Shown: one piece after another, positions 1 to 8,199 of the stretch
How positions within the stretch are numbered: the stretch's first letter is position 1
Layout: every line of letters starts with the position of its first letter
Source: DASQGA01 sp035535315
GTDB taxonomy: Bacteria; Actinomycetota; Thermoleophilia; Gaiellales; Gaiellaceae
Length of the DNA: 21,132 nt
Direction: 5' to 3'
Assembly: GCA_035535315.1 (NCBI GenBank)
Contig: DATLQD010000067.1
Location: 1 to 21,132 of the forward strand
Program-made: the position numbers and the translations under genes
The notes under the pieces: model-generated
What the model was told of the DNA's origin: nothing
What the model saw: only the letters and a program-made list of their open reading frames with translations
Databases searched by the model: none

Positions 1-360
1 GAGGACGAGACCACAAGCGACGACGAGATCGAGCAGATCCTTGCGATCTCTACCTTCACCGAGCGGGCGGTGAACGTGCGTGCGTTCGCGGCGTTGGACG
101 CGGGGGGCCCGACGAGCTGGTGCGAGCTCTACTCGGACGGGATCACCGCGCAGATCGAGTCCGTGAGCACGCTCCGGGCCGAGCGGGGCAAAGGGCTGGC
201 GAGCGCAGTGGTCGCGACCGCTGCGCTCGCTGCGCTCGAGGCCGGGCACGACCTCGTCTTCCTCGTCGTCAACGAGGACGAAGGCCCGGTCGACCTCTAC
301 CAGCGGCTCGGCTTCGAGGGCATCGGGCGGGAGATCGTCTTCTTCAGGCCACCGCCCTAG
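1..360 (+). CDS. GNAT-family N-acetyltransferase, C-terminal part (5' end outside window)
   Basis: The frame is open from base 1, so only the last 119 residues are visible and the true start lies to the left. The visible part carries the GNAT acetyl-CoA binding signature: a beta strand (IESVSTLRAE) followed by the pyrophosphate loop RGKGLA and a helix. After it comes the typical C-terminal block VDLYQRLGFEGIGRE, the YxxxGF element found near the end of most GNAT proteins. The family transfers an acetyl group from acetyl-CoA to an amine; the substrate cannot be told from this fragment. The TAG stop is shared tail-to-tail with the stop of the ccdA-like gene on the other strand, through a common CTAG. 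Confidence 0.85.
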   Translation, partial: EDETTSDDEIEQILAISTFTERAVNVRAFAALDAGGPTSWCELYSDGITAQIESVSTLRAERGKGLASAVVATAALAALEAGHDLVFLVVNEDEGPVDLYQRLGFEGIGREIVFFRPPP

Positions 361-1049
361 GAGCCAAGCCCGAGAAAGTCGAGCAGTCTGTTCAGCGCGA
401 CGTTCAACCACCAGTCCCGCCCGAAGAAGAGGAGAAGGCCGAAGGCGACCAGGATCGTGCCACCGACAGCCTGGAGGATGCGGTAGCGGTCACGGAGCCA
501 GCGTGAGGCCTGCGTGGCCCAGGTGAGGCCCGCTCCGACGGCGACGAACGGCACCGCAAGCCCCAGCGAGTACACGAGGAGGAGGAGCGAGCCCTGAATG
601 ACCGTTCCCCGCGAGCCGGCGAGCGCGAGCGCGGAGGCGAGGAACGCCCCGAGGCACGGGGTTGCACAGACTGCGAATGCTCCTCCCAGCAGGACGCGCG
701 ACCCGCGGCGGCTCGCTCCCTGTACGAGCTCCGGCGCGACCAGCCTCTCCAGGAACGGAAAGGGCAATAGTCCGAGGAAGGCGAAGCCGAAGACAACAAG
801 GACGATTCCGGCCACCTGCTTGCTCGTCTGAGTGAGGCCGCCGACGGCACCGACCGCGGCACCGAGCGCGACGAAGACGAGCGTGAAACCGAGCACGAAC
901 GGGAGGCTCGCCGCGACCACGCGCCGGCCGCCGACGCCGGGTTGCGTCCCCGACACGACCGAGAGGTAGCCGGGGACGAGCGGGAGGATGCAGGGCGTCA
1001 CGAACGAGACCATCCCGGCCAGGAAGACGGGGAGGATCTTTCCTTCCAC
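357..1049 (-). CDS. ccdA: CcdA-like cytochrome c biogenesis / thiol-disulfide transmembrane protein
   Basis: A 230-residue polytopic membrane protein of the CcdA/DsbD-beta family, which carries electrons from cytoplasmic thioredoxin across the membrane to extracytoplasmic thioredoxin-like proteins. Two conserved cysteine sites are visible: TPCILPLVPGYL near residue 20 and CATPCLG near residues 128-132, each in a predicted membrane helix. About six hydrophobic segments fill the rest. Length matches CcdA (about 220-250 aa). The start is GTG at 1049, five nucleotides after the stop of the CcmH-like gene. It is the last gene of a run with TlpA-like and CcmH-like proteins, so its likely job is to keep their CxxC sites reduced. 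Family assignment is firm; the link to cytochrome c rather than another thiol pathway is inferred from neighbours. Confidence 0.93.
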   Translation of the reverse strand: MEGKILPVFLAGMVSFVTPCILPLVPGYLSVVSGTQPGVGGRRVVAASLPFVLGFTLVFVALGAAVGAVGGLTQTSKQVAGIVLVVFGFAFLGLLPFPFLERLVAPELVQGASRRGSRVLLGGAFAVCATPCLGAFLASALALAGSRGTVIQGSLLLLVYSLGLAVPFVAVGAGLTWATQASRWLRDRYRILQAVGGTILVAFGLLLFFGRDWWLNVALNRLLDFLGLGS

Positions 1050-1054
1050 GAGCT

Positions 1055-1522
1055 CTAAGCGTCGAAGCGGGCGAGCTCCTCGTCGACCCGCCGGTCGAGA
1101 TCCGGGGTGAGCGCGGCCCTCCCGTTCGAGGATGGCCCGGGCTCCGAAGACTCGGGCCTGCCACGGCGCCAGCGCCGGGCAAGAATCGCGAGCACAGCCG
1201 CCCCGATTCCTGCTCCCACGAGCGGCAGGAGCCAGGCAAGCAGGTTGAAGCCACTCCGGGGCGGGGCCGCCAGCACGCTCTCCCCGAATTGGGCGACGAG
1301 CTTGTCCTTGATCTCGCTCTTCGAGTCGCCGGCTGCGATCCGTTCTCGGATGAACGCCTTCATGCGTAGGGCGATCGGGGAGCTCGATTGGTCGATCGTG
1401 GTGTGGCAGGTCGGGCAGATGACTTCGTTCGCGAGGTCTGCGAGGGTCGGATGCTGCTCGCTTGCGTACGCGGGGACGGCGGCGACCGACGCTGCCACCA
1501 GGAAGAAAACGAGCGCCCGCAT
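1055..1522 (-). CDS. CcmH/CycL-like cytochrome c maturation protein
   Basis: A protein of about 155 residues with an N-terminal signal/anchor helix (residues 3-20), a small extracytoplasmic domain and a second membrane helix (about residues 95-117). The domain carries the CcmH-type redox site ICPTC (Cys 36 and 39 counted from this start), followed by SSSPIALRMKAFIRERIAAG and the FGESVLAAPP element, matching the family pattern of CxxC, a helical bundle and a YGE-x-VL motif. In system I cytochrome c maturation, CcmH presents reduced apocytochrome c for haem ligation. ATG 1522 overlaps the upstream stop as TGATG; GTG 1525 is an equally coupled alternative. The basic C-terminal tail after the second helix is unremarkable. 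No ccmF or ccsA gene is next to it. Confidence 0.85.
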   Translation of the reverse strand: MRALVFFLVAASVAAVPAYASEQHPTLADLANEVICPTCHTTIDQSSSPIALRMKAFIRERIAAGDSKSEIKDKLVAQFGESVLAAPPRSGFNLLAWLLPLVGAGIGAAVLAILARRWRRGRPESSEPGPSSNGRAALTPDLDRRVDEELARFDA

Positions 1523-2079
1523 CACGACTCCGCCAGCGCGCGCCGGATGTACTCGTTCAGCTCCGAGTCATTGACCGGGCCCTGGATGCGCGCGCCCACG
1601 AGGTTCCCGTTCCGCCCCACAAACCACGTCTCCGGAAAGCCGGTGACGCCGTAGCGGCCGATCGTCGACCCCTGCCCGTCGTGGAGGATTGGATACGTCA
1701 GTCCGTAGCGCTCCACGAACTTCCTTGCGTCCCCCTTGAAGTCGTTGACGTCAATGCCGACGAAGACCACGCCCTGGTCGCGGTAGCGCCTCCAGGCCGA
1801 CTCGAGCCTCGGCGACTCCTCCTTGCACGGCTCGCACCAGGAAGCCCAGAAGTTCAGGACGACCGCCTTCCCCCGGAGCGATGCGAGCGAGATCTCGCCG
1901 TCACCCGCGAGGCGCGCGAGCGTAAAGGCGGGTGCGGGCGGCGTCTCGCCCCGCTCCAGCGCGGACGTGAGCCCGCGCGCCTGCTCCTTCGTCGCGAGCT
2001 GCCAGGCGAAGAGTGAAATCAGGAGAGCGACCACCGAGACGGCGGCCATCTGCAGGATGAGTTTGCCGCGGCGGGCCAT
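1522..2079 (-). CDS. TlpA/ResA/CcmG-type membrane-anchored thiol-disulfide oxidoreductase
   Basis: A 185-residue protein with an N-terminal membrane anchor (residues 8-28) and a thioredoxin fold facing outward. The active site is WCEPC (residues 81-85) in the context LNFWASWCEPCKEESP, and the cis-proline loop is GVTGFPETWF (Pro about 149). These are the features of TlpA/ResA/CcmG proteins, which reduce apocytochrome c or CcmH rather than oxidise substrates. It starts 18 nt after the L,D-transpeptidase stop, and its TGA stop overlaps the start of the CcmH-like gene. With CcdA two genes on, this gives a complete electron relay: CcdA to TlpA-like to CcmH-like or apocytochrome. Whether it is called ResA or CcmG is a matter of naming that the sequence does not settle. 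Confidence 0.92.
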   Translation of the reverse strand: MARRGKLILQMAAVSVVALLISLFAWQLATKEQARGLTSALERGETPPAPAFTLARLAGDGEISLASLRGKAVVLNFWASWCEPCKEESPRLESAWRRYRDQGVVFVGIDVNDFKGDARKFVERYGLTYPILHDGQGSTIGRYGVTGFPETWFVGRNGNLVGARIQGPVNDSELNEYIRRALAES

Positions 2080-2097
2080 GCCCGCAATCGAGTCTAG

Positions 2098-3051
2098 TTA
2101 GGCGCGGACGATGAAGACCGGCGTTCCGACCGAGACGCGGTCGAAGAGCCATTCCGCGTCCGGGATGCGCATGCGGATGCAGCCGTGGGACGCCGAATAG
2201 CCGATCGACGCCGCGTCAGGCGTGCCGTGGATGCCGACGCCCGACACGGAGAGACCCATCCACCGCGTGCCGAGAGGATTGCCTGGCCCCGGCGGGATTG
2301 GCTCGAGGCCCTGGGCCCAGGCGGAGTCGGGCGGATACCACCAGGGATTTCGGGCCCTGACAACGATCGAGAAGCGTCCGATCGGGGTCGGGTAGGCCGG
2401 CTGGCCGACGGCAACCCCCAATCGACGGACGAAGGTCGTGCGCCGGTAGAGCGACAGCGTGTGGGAGCCGCGCCGGATCACGATGATCGAGCTGTAGCTC
2501 GCCGGTGTAATCCGCGGCTCGACCGTCTCGACGACGAGCTCGATCGGCCCGCGAATATTGGCTCGGAGGGCGTGCCCGATCACGCTTCGCATCACGAGCC
2601 GGCGAACGCTCCAGCCGTTCCGCGGCTTCGTGAACCTCGGCCGCAGGTTCCGGAGGTAGAGACGGGTGTTACGCGGGGCCCGCGAGCGAACGCGATCGAG
2701 CATCGCCACGTACCTGCGGATCCGCCACCGGTTGACCGAGATCACGAGCGGAACTCTCGCGCCCGGCTGAGCCGAAAGGGCCGCGGTCACCGCGTCGCCG
2801 ACGTACGCCTTCGCCCAGAGCTCGCGCGGCGTGATCCGCCAGGTACTCGTGCGGAAATGGAAGCTGAGCGGGCGGGCAAACTCGGCTTCAACGGCCGCGA
2901 TCGCCGTTTCCCTGGTCATGCCGCTCAGGTCTACGCCGTAAACGACCACTCCCGAAGCGACAGTGGAAGGATGAGCCTCGGCGGGGGCCGGGCAGGCAAA
3001 GAGCGCCGCGACAACCGCGGCGAAGGCGAACGTGCGACGCAAAGTGCACAA
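2098..3051 (-). CDS. Exported L,D-transpeptidase (YkuD domain)
   Basis: A 317-residue exported protein. Residues 1-26 form a signal peptide (hydrophobic FAFAAVVAALFA, then an AEA-like cleavage site). Residues 35-165 resemble the peptidoglycan-binding type 4 domain that precedes many YkuD domains (VVVYGVDLSGMTRETAI). The catalytic YkuD domain covers about 187-315 and keeps the diagnostic motif: His 275 in GIHGT and SHGCIRM with the nucleophile Cys 291. These enzymes make 3-3 cross-links in peptidoglycan or attach proteins to it. The start is TTG 3051 as drawn; an in-frame TTG at 3042 is also possible, and a TACCAT -10-like hexamer lies directly upstream (3052-3057). It lies 23 nt after the phosphodiesterase gene. 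Confidence 0.93.
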   Translation of the reverse strand: MCTLRRTFAFAAVVAALFACPAPAEAHPSTVASGVVVYGVDLSGMTRETAIAAVEAEFARPLSFHFRTSTWRITPRELWAKAYVGDAVTAALSAQPGARVPLVISVNRWRIRRYVAMLDRVRSRAPRNTRLYLRNLRPRFTKPRNGWSVRRLVMRSVIGHALRANIRGPIELVVETVEPRITPASYSSIIVIRRGSHTLSLYRRTTFVRRLGVAVGQPAYPTPIGRFSIVVRARNPWWYPPDSAWAQGLEPIPPGPGNPLGTRWMGLSVSGVGIHGTPDAASIGYSASHGCIRMRIPDAEWLFDRVSVGTPVFIVRA

Positions 3052-3074
3052 ATGGTAGGGGTGCGAGACGACAT

Positions 3075-3791
3075 CTACAACTTTGGGCGCTGAAAGAGAC
3101 GTGGATCGTCGCTGACGATCCCGTCGACACCCGCCGCCGCGACCGACTCGATCACGCTCGCGTCGTTCACGGTCCAGGCCCAGACCGCAGCTCCCATGGC
3201 GTGGCAGCGTTCAACCAGTCGCGGCGAGATGACGAGCCAGTGGACGGTGGCCACGTCGGCCTCAGCTCGGGCCAGCATCCGCTGAACCCGGGCCGGGAGG
3301 GCTCGCTTCATTCCGGCCAAGGTCGCCCGGACGAGCGCCTCCGGCACGACACGGCGCTCACTCGCCCGGTAGCGGTCGAACGGATAGGCGAACGCCGTCG
3401 CGAGAGAAGGTTCGAGCGTCCGCACCGCGCGCAGGCTCGGTGCGAAGCAGGAGGAGATCAACGTTCGCTCGACGAGTCCGTGACGGCGGATGGCGTCGAC
3501 CACCTTTTCCTCGAACCCGTGCCACTTCAGGTCGACGTCCAGCCCGACGTCGGGCCGGGAGGCCCTTGCGAGCTCGAGAGCGTCGTCGAGGGTCGGACCG
3601 TCGGGGACGGCAAGCTCGGGTGCGTGGGCGACGACTAGCCGCCCCCCCACTTCCAACACGTCGAACTCGACGATGTCGACGTCGGCCGCGAGCCCCGCCT
3701 CGATCGCGGCGAGGGAATTCTCGTCGGCGAGCGCGGCGGCTCCCCGGTGCGCGATCCGGAGAAACCGCCCGTCCTCGGCGCGCAGTCTCAC
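3075..3791 (-). CDS. Glycerophosphodiester phosphodiesterase family protein
   Basis: A 238-residue single-domain GDPD protein. The family hydrolyses glycerophosphodiesters to glycerol-3-phosphate and an alcohol. Visible motifs, numbered from GTG 3791: IAHRGAAALADENSLAAI (catalytic His 15, Glu 24), then VDIVEFDVLEVGGRLVVAHA (metal ligands Glu 42 and Asp 44, second catalytic His 56). The usual His-Asp pair is His-Ala here. The C-terminus has WTVNDASVIESVAAAGVDGIVSDDP, typical of the last strands of the barrel. There is no signal peptide. The frame is open upstream to 3872, but those codons lie inside the previous gene; GTG 3791 makes a GTGA overlap with its stop, indicating translational coupling. 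Confidence 0.92.
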   Translation of the reverse strand: MRLRAEDGRFLRIAHRGAAALADENSLAAIEAGLAADVDIVEFDVLEVGGRLVVAHAPELAVPDGPTLDDALELARASRPDVGLDVDLKWHGFEEKVVDAIRRHGLVERTLISSCFAPSLRAVRTLEPSLATAFAYPFDRYRASERRVVPEALVRATLAGMKRALPARVQRMLARAEADVATVHWLVISPRLVERCHAMGAAVWAWTVNDASVIESVAAAGVDGIVSDDPRLFQRPKL

Positions 3792-5338
3792 GGCGCCGTC
3801 GGCAGGAGAACCTCCTCGGCATCCCCTCCGCCCCTGGCGATGTAGTCGACGATCATCCGGTCGGTCAGCCACTCCACGGGCGCCTGATCGTCTGTCAGCG
3901 GGCTCACCTCGGCGCGCACGGGACGGAGTTGCCGCTCCAGGAGCGGCGCGAGCGAGGCGATGCGCGGGTCGAACCGACGGGTGCGGTCGAGGAGCTTCAC
4001 GCGACCGATCGGCAGGTCGAAGCCCAGCACGAGCCCGTTGAAGCGGAGTGGCTGCCAGGCCCAGCTCTGGGGGAACTCCGCGAGCAGCGTGCTTCCGATC
4101 GCCTCAGCGAGCCGGTCGTCGCCGGGTAGATAGGCGACGTTCAGGGCCAGGATGCCGCCGGGCTCGAGCCGGTCGCGGGCGAGGCGGAAGAACTCACGCG
4201 TTGCGAGGTAGAACGGAATATAGGGCTGGCGGTAGGCGTCGACGAAGATCAGGTCGTAGCGCTCGTCCGTCGATTGGAGGAAGGGGCGCCCGTCAGCGGT
4301 GACGACGTGGAGGCGCGGGTTCTCGTCGAGGCCCAGGAAGCGCCGCCCAACCTCGGTGACTTTCGGATCGATCTCGACACCGTCGATCTCGACGTCGGGG
4401 TAGAGCAGCGCGAAGGCACGCGCGATCGTGCCGCCTGCGTTCCCGATCACGCAGATCCGCCGCACCGGCCGACCGAGGAGGGGCGGCACGATGAGGAACA
4501 TGTCCCATTCCCCGCCCGTCAAGACGGAGTCACGGTGCCAGAGCGAATGGACCGCCACACCCTCGTTCAGCTTCAGCACACGCGAATCGTCGGCGCGCTC
4601 GACCACCTGGATGTACTGATAACGGGACTCCGTCTCGTAGAGCAGGCCCGGGGTCGACTTGACGGCGCCGGCTGGGATCAGGAGGAGTGCTAGGAAGGCG
4701 AGGGTCACAAGCTGCCATCGGCGCCCCAGGAGAAGTGCCGCGCCGAGCACTAGAAGGGTCGCAGCGCCGACCATGGTGCGCTGCGTGCCGACGAGCGGGA
4801 TCGTGACGAGAGCGGAGAGAAACGTGCCGACGATGCTCCCGACCGTCGAGAGGGCGTAGAGGCGCCCGGCCACCGTTCCGGCCTGCTCGATGTCGGAGAT
4901 CGCGAGCCGGATCGCAAATGGCGAGACCGCGCCGAGCAGAGTCACGGGGATCGCGAAGAGCGCGAGCGCGGCGAAGAATGAGCCGACGACGGCGCCGACC
5001 GCGGCGGCGTCGAGACCCTTCACGGCCAGGTCGAGAATCGGTCGGGCGATGAACGGCGTCGCCGCGATCACGACCGCTGCGACGACGACCAGAAGGCCAA
5101 GCAGGCGGGGGTCGGGGCGGCGGTCAGCGAGCTTCCCGCCAAGCCAGTAGCCGATCGACAGGTAGACGAGGATCAGGCCGATGATGTTTGCCCAGACGAT
5201 CGTCGAGCTCCCGAAGTAGGGAGCGAGGAGACGCGAGGCGGAGATCTCCGTCGCGAGCGTCGCGCAACCCCCCACGAACACCAGCACCGAGAGCCGGGCG
5301 CCGCTCACGCGCGACTCGGTGGCGGGGGCGAAGGCCAT
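3788..5338 (-). CDS. Membrane-anchored spermidine synthase-like methyltransferase-fold protein
   Basis: A 516-residue two-part protein. The N-terminal half (about residues 15-225) is hydrophobic with some seven membrane segments and includes GGCATLATEISASRLLAPYFG, typical of the membrane part of fused MFS/spermidine-synthase-like proteins. The C-terminal half is a Rossmann aminopropyltransferase-like domain: RICVIGNAGGTIARAF (about 295-310), DGVEIDPKV, and YDLIFVDAYRQPYIPFYL with Asp 367. The canonical spermidine synthase GGGDG loop is GNAGG here, so activity on putrescine is uncertain. ATG 5338 is drawn as start; GTG 5344 in the same frame is the alternative. It heads the run down to ccdA and overlaps the phosphodiesterase gene by GTGA. 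Confidence 0.85.
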   Translation of the reverse strand: MAFAPATESRVSGARLSVLVFVGGCATLATEISASRLLAPYFGSSTIVWANIIGLILVYLSIGYWLGGKLADRRPDPRLLGLLVVVAAVVIAATPFIARPILDLAVKGLDAAAVGAVVGSFFAALALFAIPVTLLGAVSPFAIRLAISDIEQAGTVAGRLYALSTVGSIVGTFLSALVTIPLVGTQRTMVGAATLLVLGAALLLGRRWQLVTLAFLALLLIPAGAVKSTPGLLYETESRYQYIQVVERADDSRVLKLNEGVAVHSLWHRDSVLTGGEWDMFLIVPPLLGRPVRRICVIGNAGGTIARAFALLYPDVEIDGVEIDPKVTEVGRRFLGLDENPRLHVVTADGRPFLQSTDERYDLIFVDAYRQPYIPFYLATREFFRLARDRLEPGGILALNVAYLPGDDRLAEAIGSTLLAEFPQSWAWQPLRFNGLVLGFDLPIGRVKLLDRTRRFDPRIASLAPLLERQLRPVRAEVSPLTDDQAPVEWLTDRMIVDYIARGGGDAEEVLLPTAP

Positions 5339-5345
5339 CGGCACC

Positions 5346-5363
5346 TGTGTAGATGGTCGATCG
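5346..5363 (-). promoter_or_regulatory. Candidate promoter with shared 14-bp motif upstream of the spermidine synthase-like gene
   Basis: On the plus strand TAGATGGTCGATCG occupies 5350-5363; the identical 14-mer is found upstream of mfd (20336-20349) in the same orientation relative to the gene. On the minus strand it reads CGATCGACCATCTA, and TACACA (5351-5346) follows, seven nucleotides before ATG 5338, which is the spacing expected of a -10 element on a leaderless transcript. It lies in the 45-nt gap after the SpoIIE-type gene. The match to a TAnnnT -10 is imperfect. Confidence 0.35.
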
Positions 5364-5383
5364 GTAATCGGTGTGCCCAGCCT

Positions 5384-8125
5384 CTAGCTTGCCAAGCGGA
5401 GCACGACCACGGCGCAGTCGTCCGCCAGATCACGCCCGGAGAACGCCCGAGTGTCGGCCACGACCTGCTCGGCGAGCTGTTGTGCCGGCAGGGCCGCGTG
5501 CCGCGCGAGCGACGCGTCGAGGCGCTCCTCTCCGTAGAGCTCGCCGCGCCGCCTGGCCTCGATGATCCCGTCCGTGTAGAGGACGAGGGCGCTGCCGCGC
5601 TCGAGGTGCACCTCCTGCTCGGGGTACGCCTGATCCAGGTCGATCCCGAGCGCCATGCCTCGCGCGACGACCGCGGACACGGTGCCGTCTGGCCGCACGA
5701 GGCGCAGAGGTGGATGCCCCCCGCTCGCGCAGGACGCGCGACCGGTCGACGGGTCGACCAGCACATAGAGCATGGTGATGAACTTTCCGAGCTCGAGCTC
5801 CTCGAAGACGACCTCGTTCGCCTTGGCCAGAAAATGGGACGGCTCCGGGTAGCTTCGTGCGAGCGCCCTGAAGGTGAACTTCGCCATCGCCATGTCCGCT
5901 GCGGCCCCGATCCCCTTGCCTGTGACGTCGCCGAGGACAACGGCGAGGCGGCCGTCCTCGAGGAGGAGGAAGTCGTAGACGTCGCCACCGACCTCCACCG
6001 CAGCCGACGACTCGTAGACGTGCCCGAGCTCGAGCCCGGGCACTTCCGGCAGGTCACTCGGCAGAAGGGACCGCTGCATCGTCTCGGCGAAGTCCTTCTG
6101 CTGCTGGGAGAGGCGCGCGTTGTCGATCGCCAGCGCAGCCTGCGACACGACCGTCAACGCTGCATCCACCGTTTCCTGGTCGAGCGGGCGGGCCGGGTCG
6201 AGCGAGAGCAGGGTCAGCGTGCCGAGAACCTCGCCGGGCGTCGCCATCGGGATCACGGCGGCGGAGGATCCCTTGGCCAGGAACGGCTCGAGCAGGAGGT
6301 GCGAGTCTGCGTATGCGGCTGTCCCGGGTGCCAGCAGGGTCGGCTTTCCCGCGCGGAGGAACCGGCGCGCGAGCGGCGCGTGCAAGGGCTGCGGGCGCGC
6401 GAGGATCGTCTCGGCAGGCGCACGAAGCGAGGGATCAGCCACGTGGATTGCCTTCGTGACGAGCGCCTCACCTCTCTCGTCCGACATGCGAATCGCGGCT
6501 GCATCCAAGTCGAAGAGCTCCACCATGGTCTTCGCGACCGCGTCGAGCGTGGCGTCGAGCGAGAGGCTCCGCGCGAACGAGTTCGAGATCTCGAACAGCC
6601 CTCGGAGCTGGCGGGCCGCCTTGCGCTCCGATCTAAGTGTCCTCTCGAGGACCGATCCGAGCTCCTTCGTCCGTTCGTGCAGGAGTGCGTTCTGGACGGC
6701 CACCGCCAGCTGGCTCGAGAGCGCGATCAGGAGGCGCTGCTCCTCGTCCCGAAACGGCCTCGGCCGACGGCCGTAAACCCCGAGCGCTCCGATCACTTCG
6801 TCCTGAACGACGAGTGGGACGAGCAGCGCCCGCCCGATGCCGACCTCGGAGACAGCCGACGCGAGCCCGGCGAGTCGCGGATCACGGCCCGCATCCTCGA
6901 CCGAGACGAACCCGCGGCCGCGAAACGGGCCCAGCGCGAGCTCGAGGAGCCGCTCGGCGATTTCAACATGCGGCCCCTGGAGTGCAACCGAGGCAGCGGG
7001 TGCCGTCAGCCGCTCCGCCTCGCGCAAATAGACGGCCACCTCTCCGCTTCCGGTCAGCTCAACCACCCGCTCGACGGCCGTCTCGAGCGTGTGGGCGAGG
7101 GAAAGCTGCGAGATCGCCTGGCCGACCACAGCGATCAGCGTCCGGGAGCGGCGCAACTCGTCTTGGACGAGCGCCGCGCGCCGGGCTCGGCGCAGGGCCA
7201 CCGCGGCACGAGCAGCGAAGGCCGAGAGGCTCGACTCGTCCGCTGCCACTGGCTGGCCGTCGTAGACGAGCTGCAGAGCTCCGACCGGAGGCTCTCCCAG
7301 AAGAAGGACAACGATGTGATCGGGTCGCTCGGGGGAGCGGTTGTCTCGCCGCTCGATCGCATCCTCGACGAGCCCGACTGCTTCCTCGAAGTCCGGAAGG
7401 TGTCCGTCCAGGCCATGGGCTGCGAGGAACGTAGGCGGCCCGAAAGGTTCGATCCGCCAGAGCAGCGCCCCCGCCGCGCCGGTGGTCTCGACAGCGAGAC
7501 GAACAACGTGCTCCGCCGTCTCCGCCTCGTCCGACCCCGCCGCCAACGCGCCGCCGAGGGTTTCGAGCGCCATGCCACCGTGTCGTCCGTTCCCTTGTCC
7601 GTCGAATGCCTCGGCAAGGCGGAGGCAAACGCTGAGATGGGCCGCCGCGAGCCGGGCCAGAGCCCGTTCGCGCTCAGAGAGATCTTCCGTGCGGCTGTAG
7701 AGCTCGAGTGATCCGGCAGGACCGTCGGCGCCGAGGAGCGGGAAGATGTGGACGATCCCGGCACGCGATAGCCGCGCTGCGCGAGCGAGCGCCGGCGGTA
7801 GCTCGATCCCGTTCGAGCCAACGCTCGATTCCTCGAGTGGCAGGTCTGCGAGCGGGAGCATCGATCCTTCGAGCTCGGGAATGACGGAGGCGGCTCTGGC
7901 GTACACCACCCGTGCCTCGAGTTGCCCGGCCCGCAACCGGCGTGCGATGGCGAGATCGGAGCGCGTAGCGAGTGCAGCGGCCCGAACGATTCCCGTGAGC
8001 GCGCCCTGCACCGGCTCGCCGTCCAGGATCGCCGTCGTCCCTGCGGTAAAGGCCTCGATGGCAGCGGTGTCGTGCATCATGGGGACTTCGCCCGAACGAT
8101 GGGCGTCGTCGGCGAACTGCACCAT
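5384..8125 (-). CDS. Multi-GAF SpoIIE/RsbU-type serine phosphatase (PP2C family)
   Basis: A 913-residue soluble protein. Four GAF-like sensor segments can be discerned at about residues 30-170, 190-320, 330-480 and 510-670, followed by a short coiled linker and a PP2C/SpoIIE catalytic domain at about 690-910. Metal-binding motifs of the phosphatase are intact: VGGDVYDF (about 712-719), LGDVTGKGIGAA (about 731), LYTDGIIEA and the final DDCAVVVL. Such proteins dephosphorylate anti-anti-sigma factors in partner-switching stress pathways. No anti-sigma, anti-anti-sigma or sigma gene is in the window, so its partner is unknown. ATG 8125 is preferred because CATAAT lies seven nucleotides upstream; GTG 8194 and ATG 8080 are in frame too. 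The gene stands alone, divergent from a small membrane-protein operon. Confidence 0.92.
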   Translation of the reverse strand: MVQFADDAHRSGEVPMMHDTAAIEAFTAGTTAILDGEPVQGALTGIVRAAALATRSDLAIARRLRAGQLEARVVYARAASVIPELEGSMLPLADLPLEESSVGSNGIELPPALARAARLSRAGIVHIFPLLGADGPAGSLELYSRTEDLSERERALARLAAAHLSVCLRLAEAFDGQGNGRHGGMALETLGGALAAGSDEAETAEHVVRLAVETTGAAGALLWRIEPFGPPTFLAAHGLDGHLPDFEEAVGLVEDAIERRDNRSPERPDHIVVLLLGEPPVGALQLVYDGQPVAADESSLSAFAARAAVALRRARRAALVQDELRRSRTLIAVVGQAISQLSLAHTLETAVERVVELTGSGEVAVYLREAERLTAPAASVALQGPHVEIAERLLELALGPFRGRGFVSVEDAGRDPRLAGLASAVSEVGIGRALLVPLVVQDEVIGALGVYGRRPRPFRDEEQRLLIALSSQLAVAVQNALLHERTKELGSVLERTLRSERKAARQLRGLFEISNSFARSLSLDATLDAVAKTMVELFDLDAAAIRMSDERGEALVTKAIHVADPSLRAPAETILARPQPLHAPLARRFLRAGKPTLLAPGTAAYADSHLLLEPFLAKGSSAAVIPMATPGEVLGTLTLLSLDPARPLDQETVDAALTVVSQAALAIDNARLSQQQKDFAETMQRSLLPSDLPEVPGLELGHVYESSAAVEVGGDVYDFLLLEDGRLAVVLGDVTGKGIGAAADMAMAKFTFRALARSYPEPSHFLAKANEVVFEELELGKFITMLYVLVDPSTGRASCASGGHPPLRLVRPDGTVSAVVARGMALGIDLDQAYPEQEVHLERGSALVLYTDGIIEARRRGELYGEERLDASLARHAALPAQQLAEQVVADTRAFSGRDLADDCAVVVLRLAS

Positions 8126-8132
8126 GCGGGTG

Positions 8133-8138
8133 ATTATG
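8133..8138 (-). promoter_or_regulatory. Candidate -10 element of the SpoIIE-type phosphatase gene
   Basis: CATAAT on the minus strand (five of six bases of TATAAT), seven nucleotides before ATG 8125 with no Shine-Dalgarno in between. The arrangement fits a leaderless transcript and is the main reason for choosing that start. A clear -35 at normal spacing is not visible. Confidence 0.35.
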
Positions 8139-8199
8139 GCCCCAGATGAGTGCCAACCGGATTTGCGGTTCGGCCCCTGACCGGGAAGAATCACGCGTC

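Noticed and set aside
3440..4129. Arg-rich open frames on the plus strand
   Set aside because: Shadows of the phosphodiesterase and spermidine synthase-like genes; extreme Arg content and no motif.
5480..7711. Very long open frame (743 codons) on the plus strand
   Set aside because: It lies antisense to the GAF/SpoIIE gene; the translation is Arg/Glu-rich with no domain, as expected from GC-rich antisense shadows.
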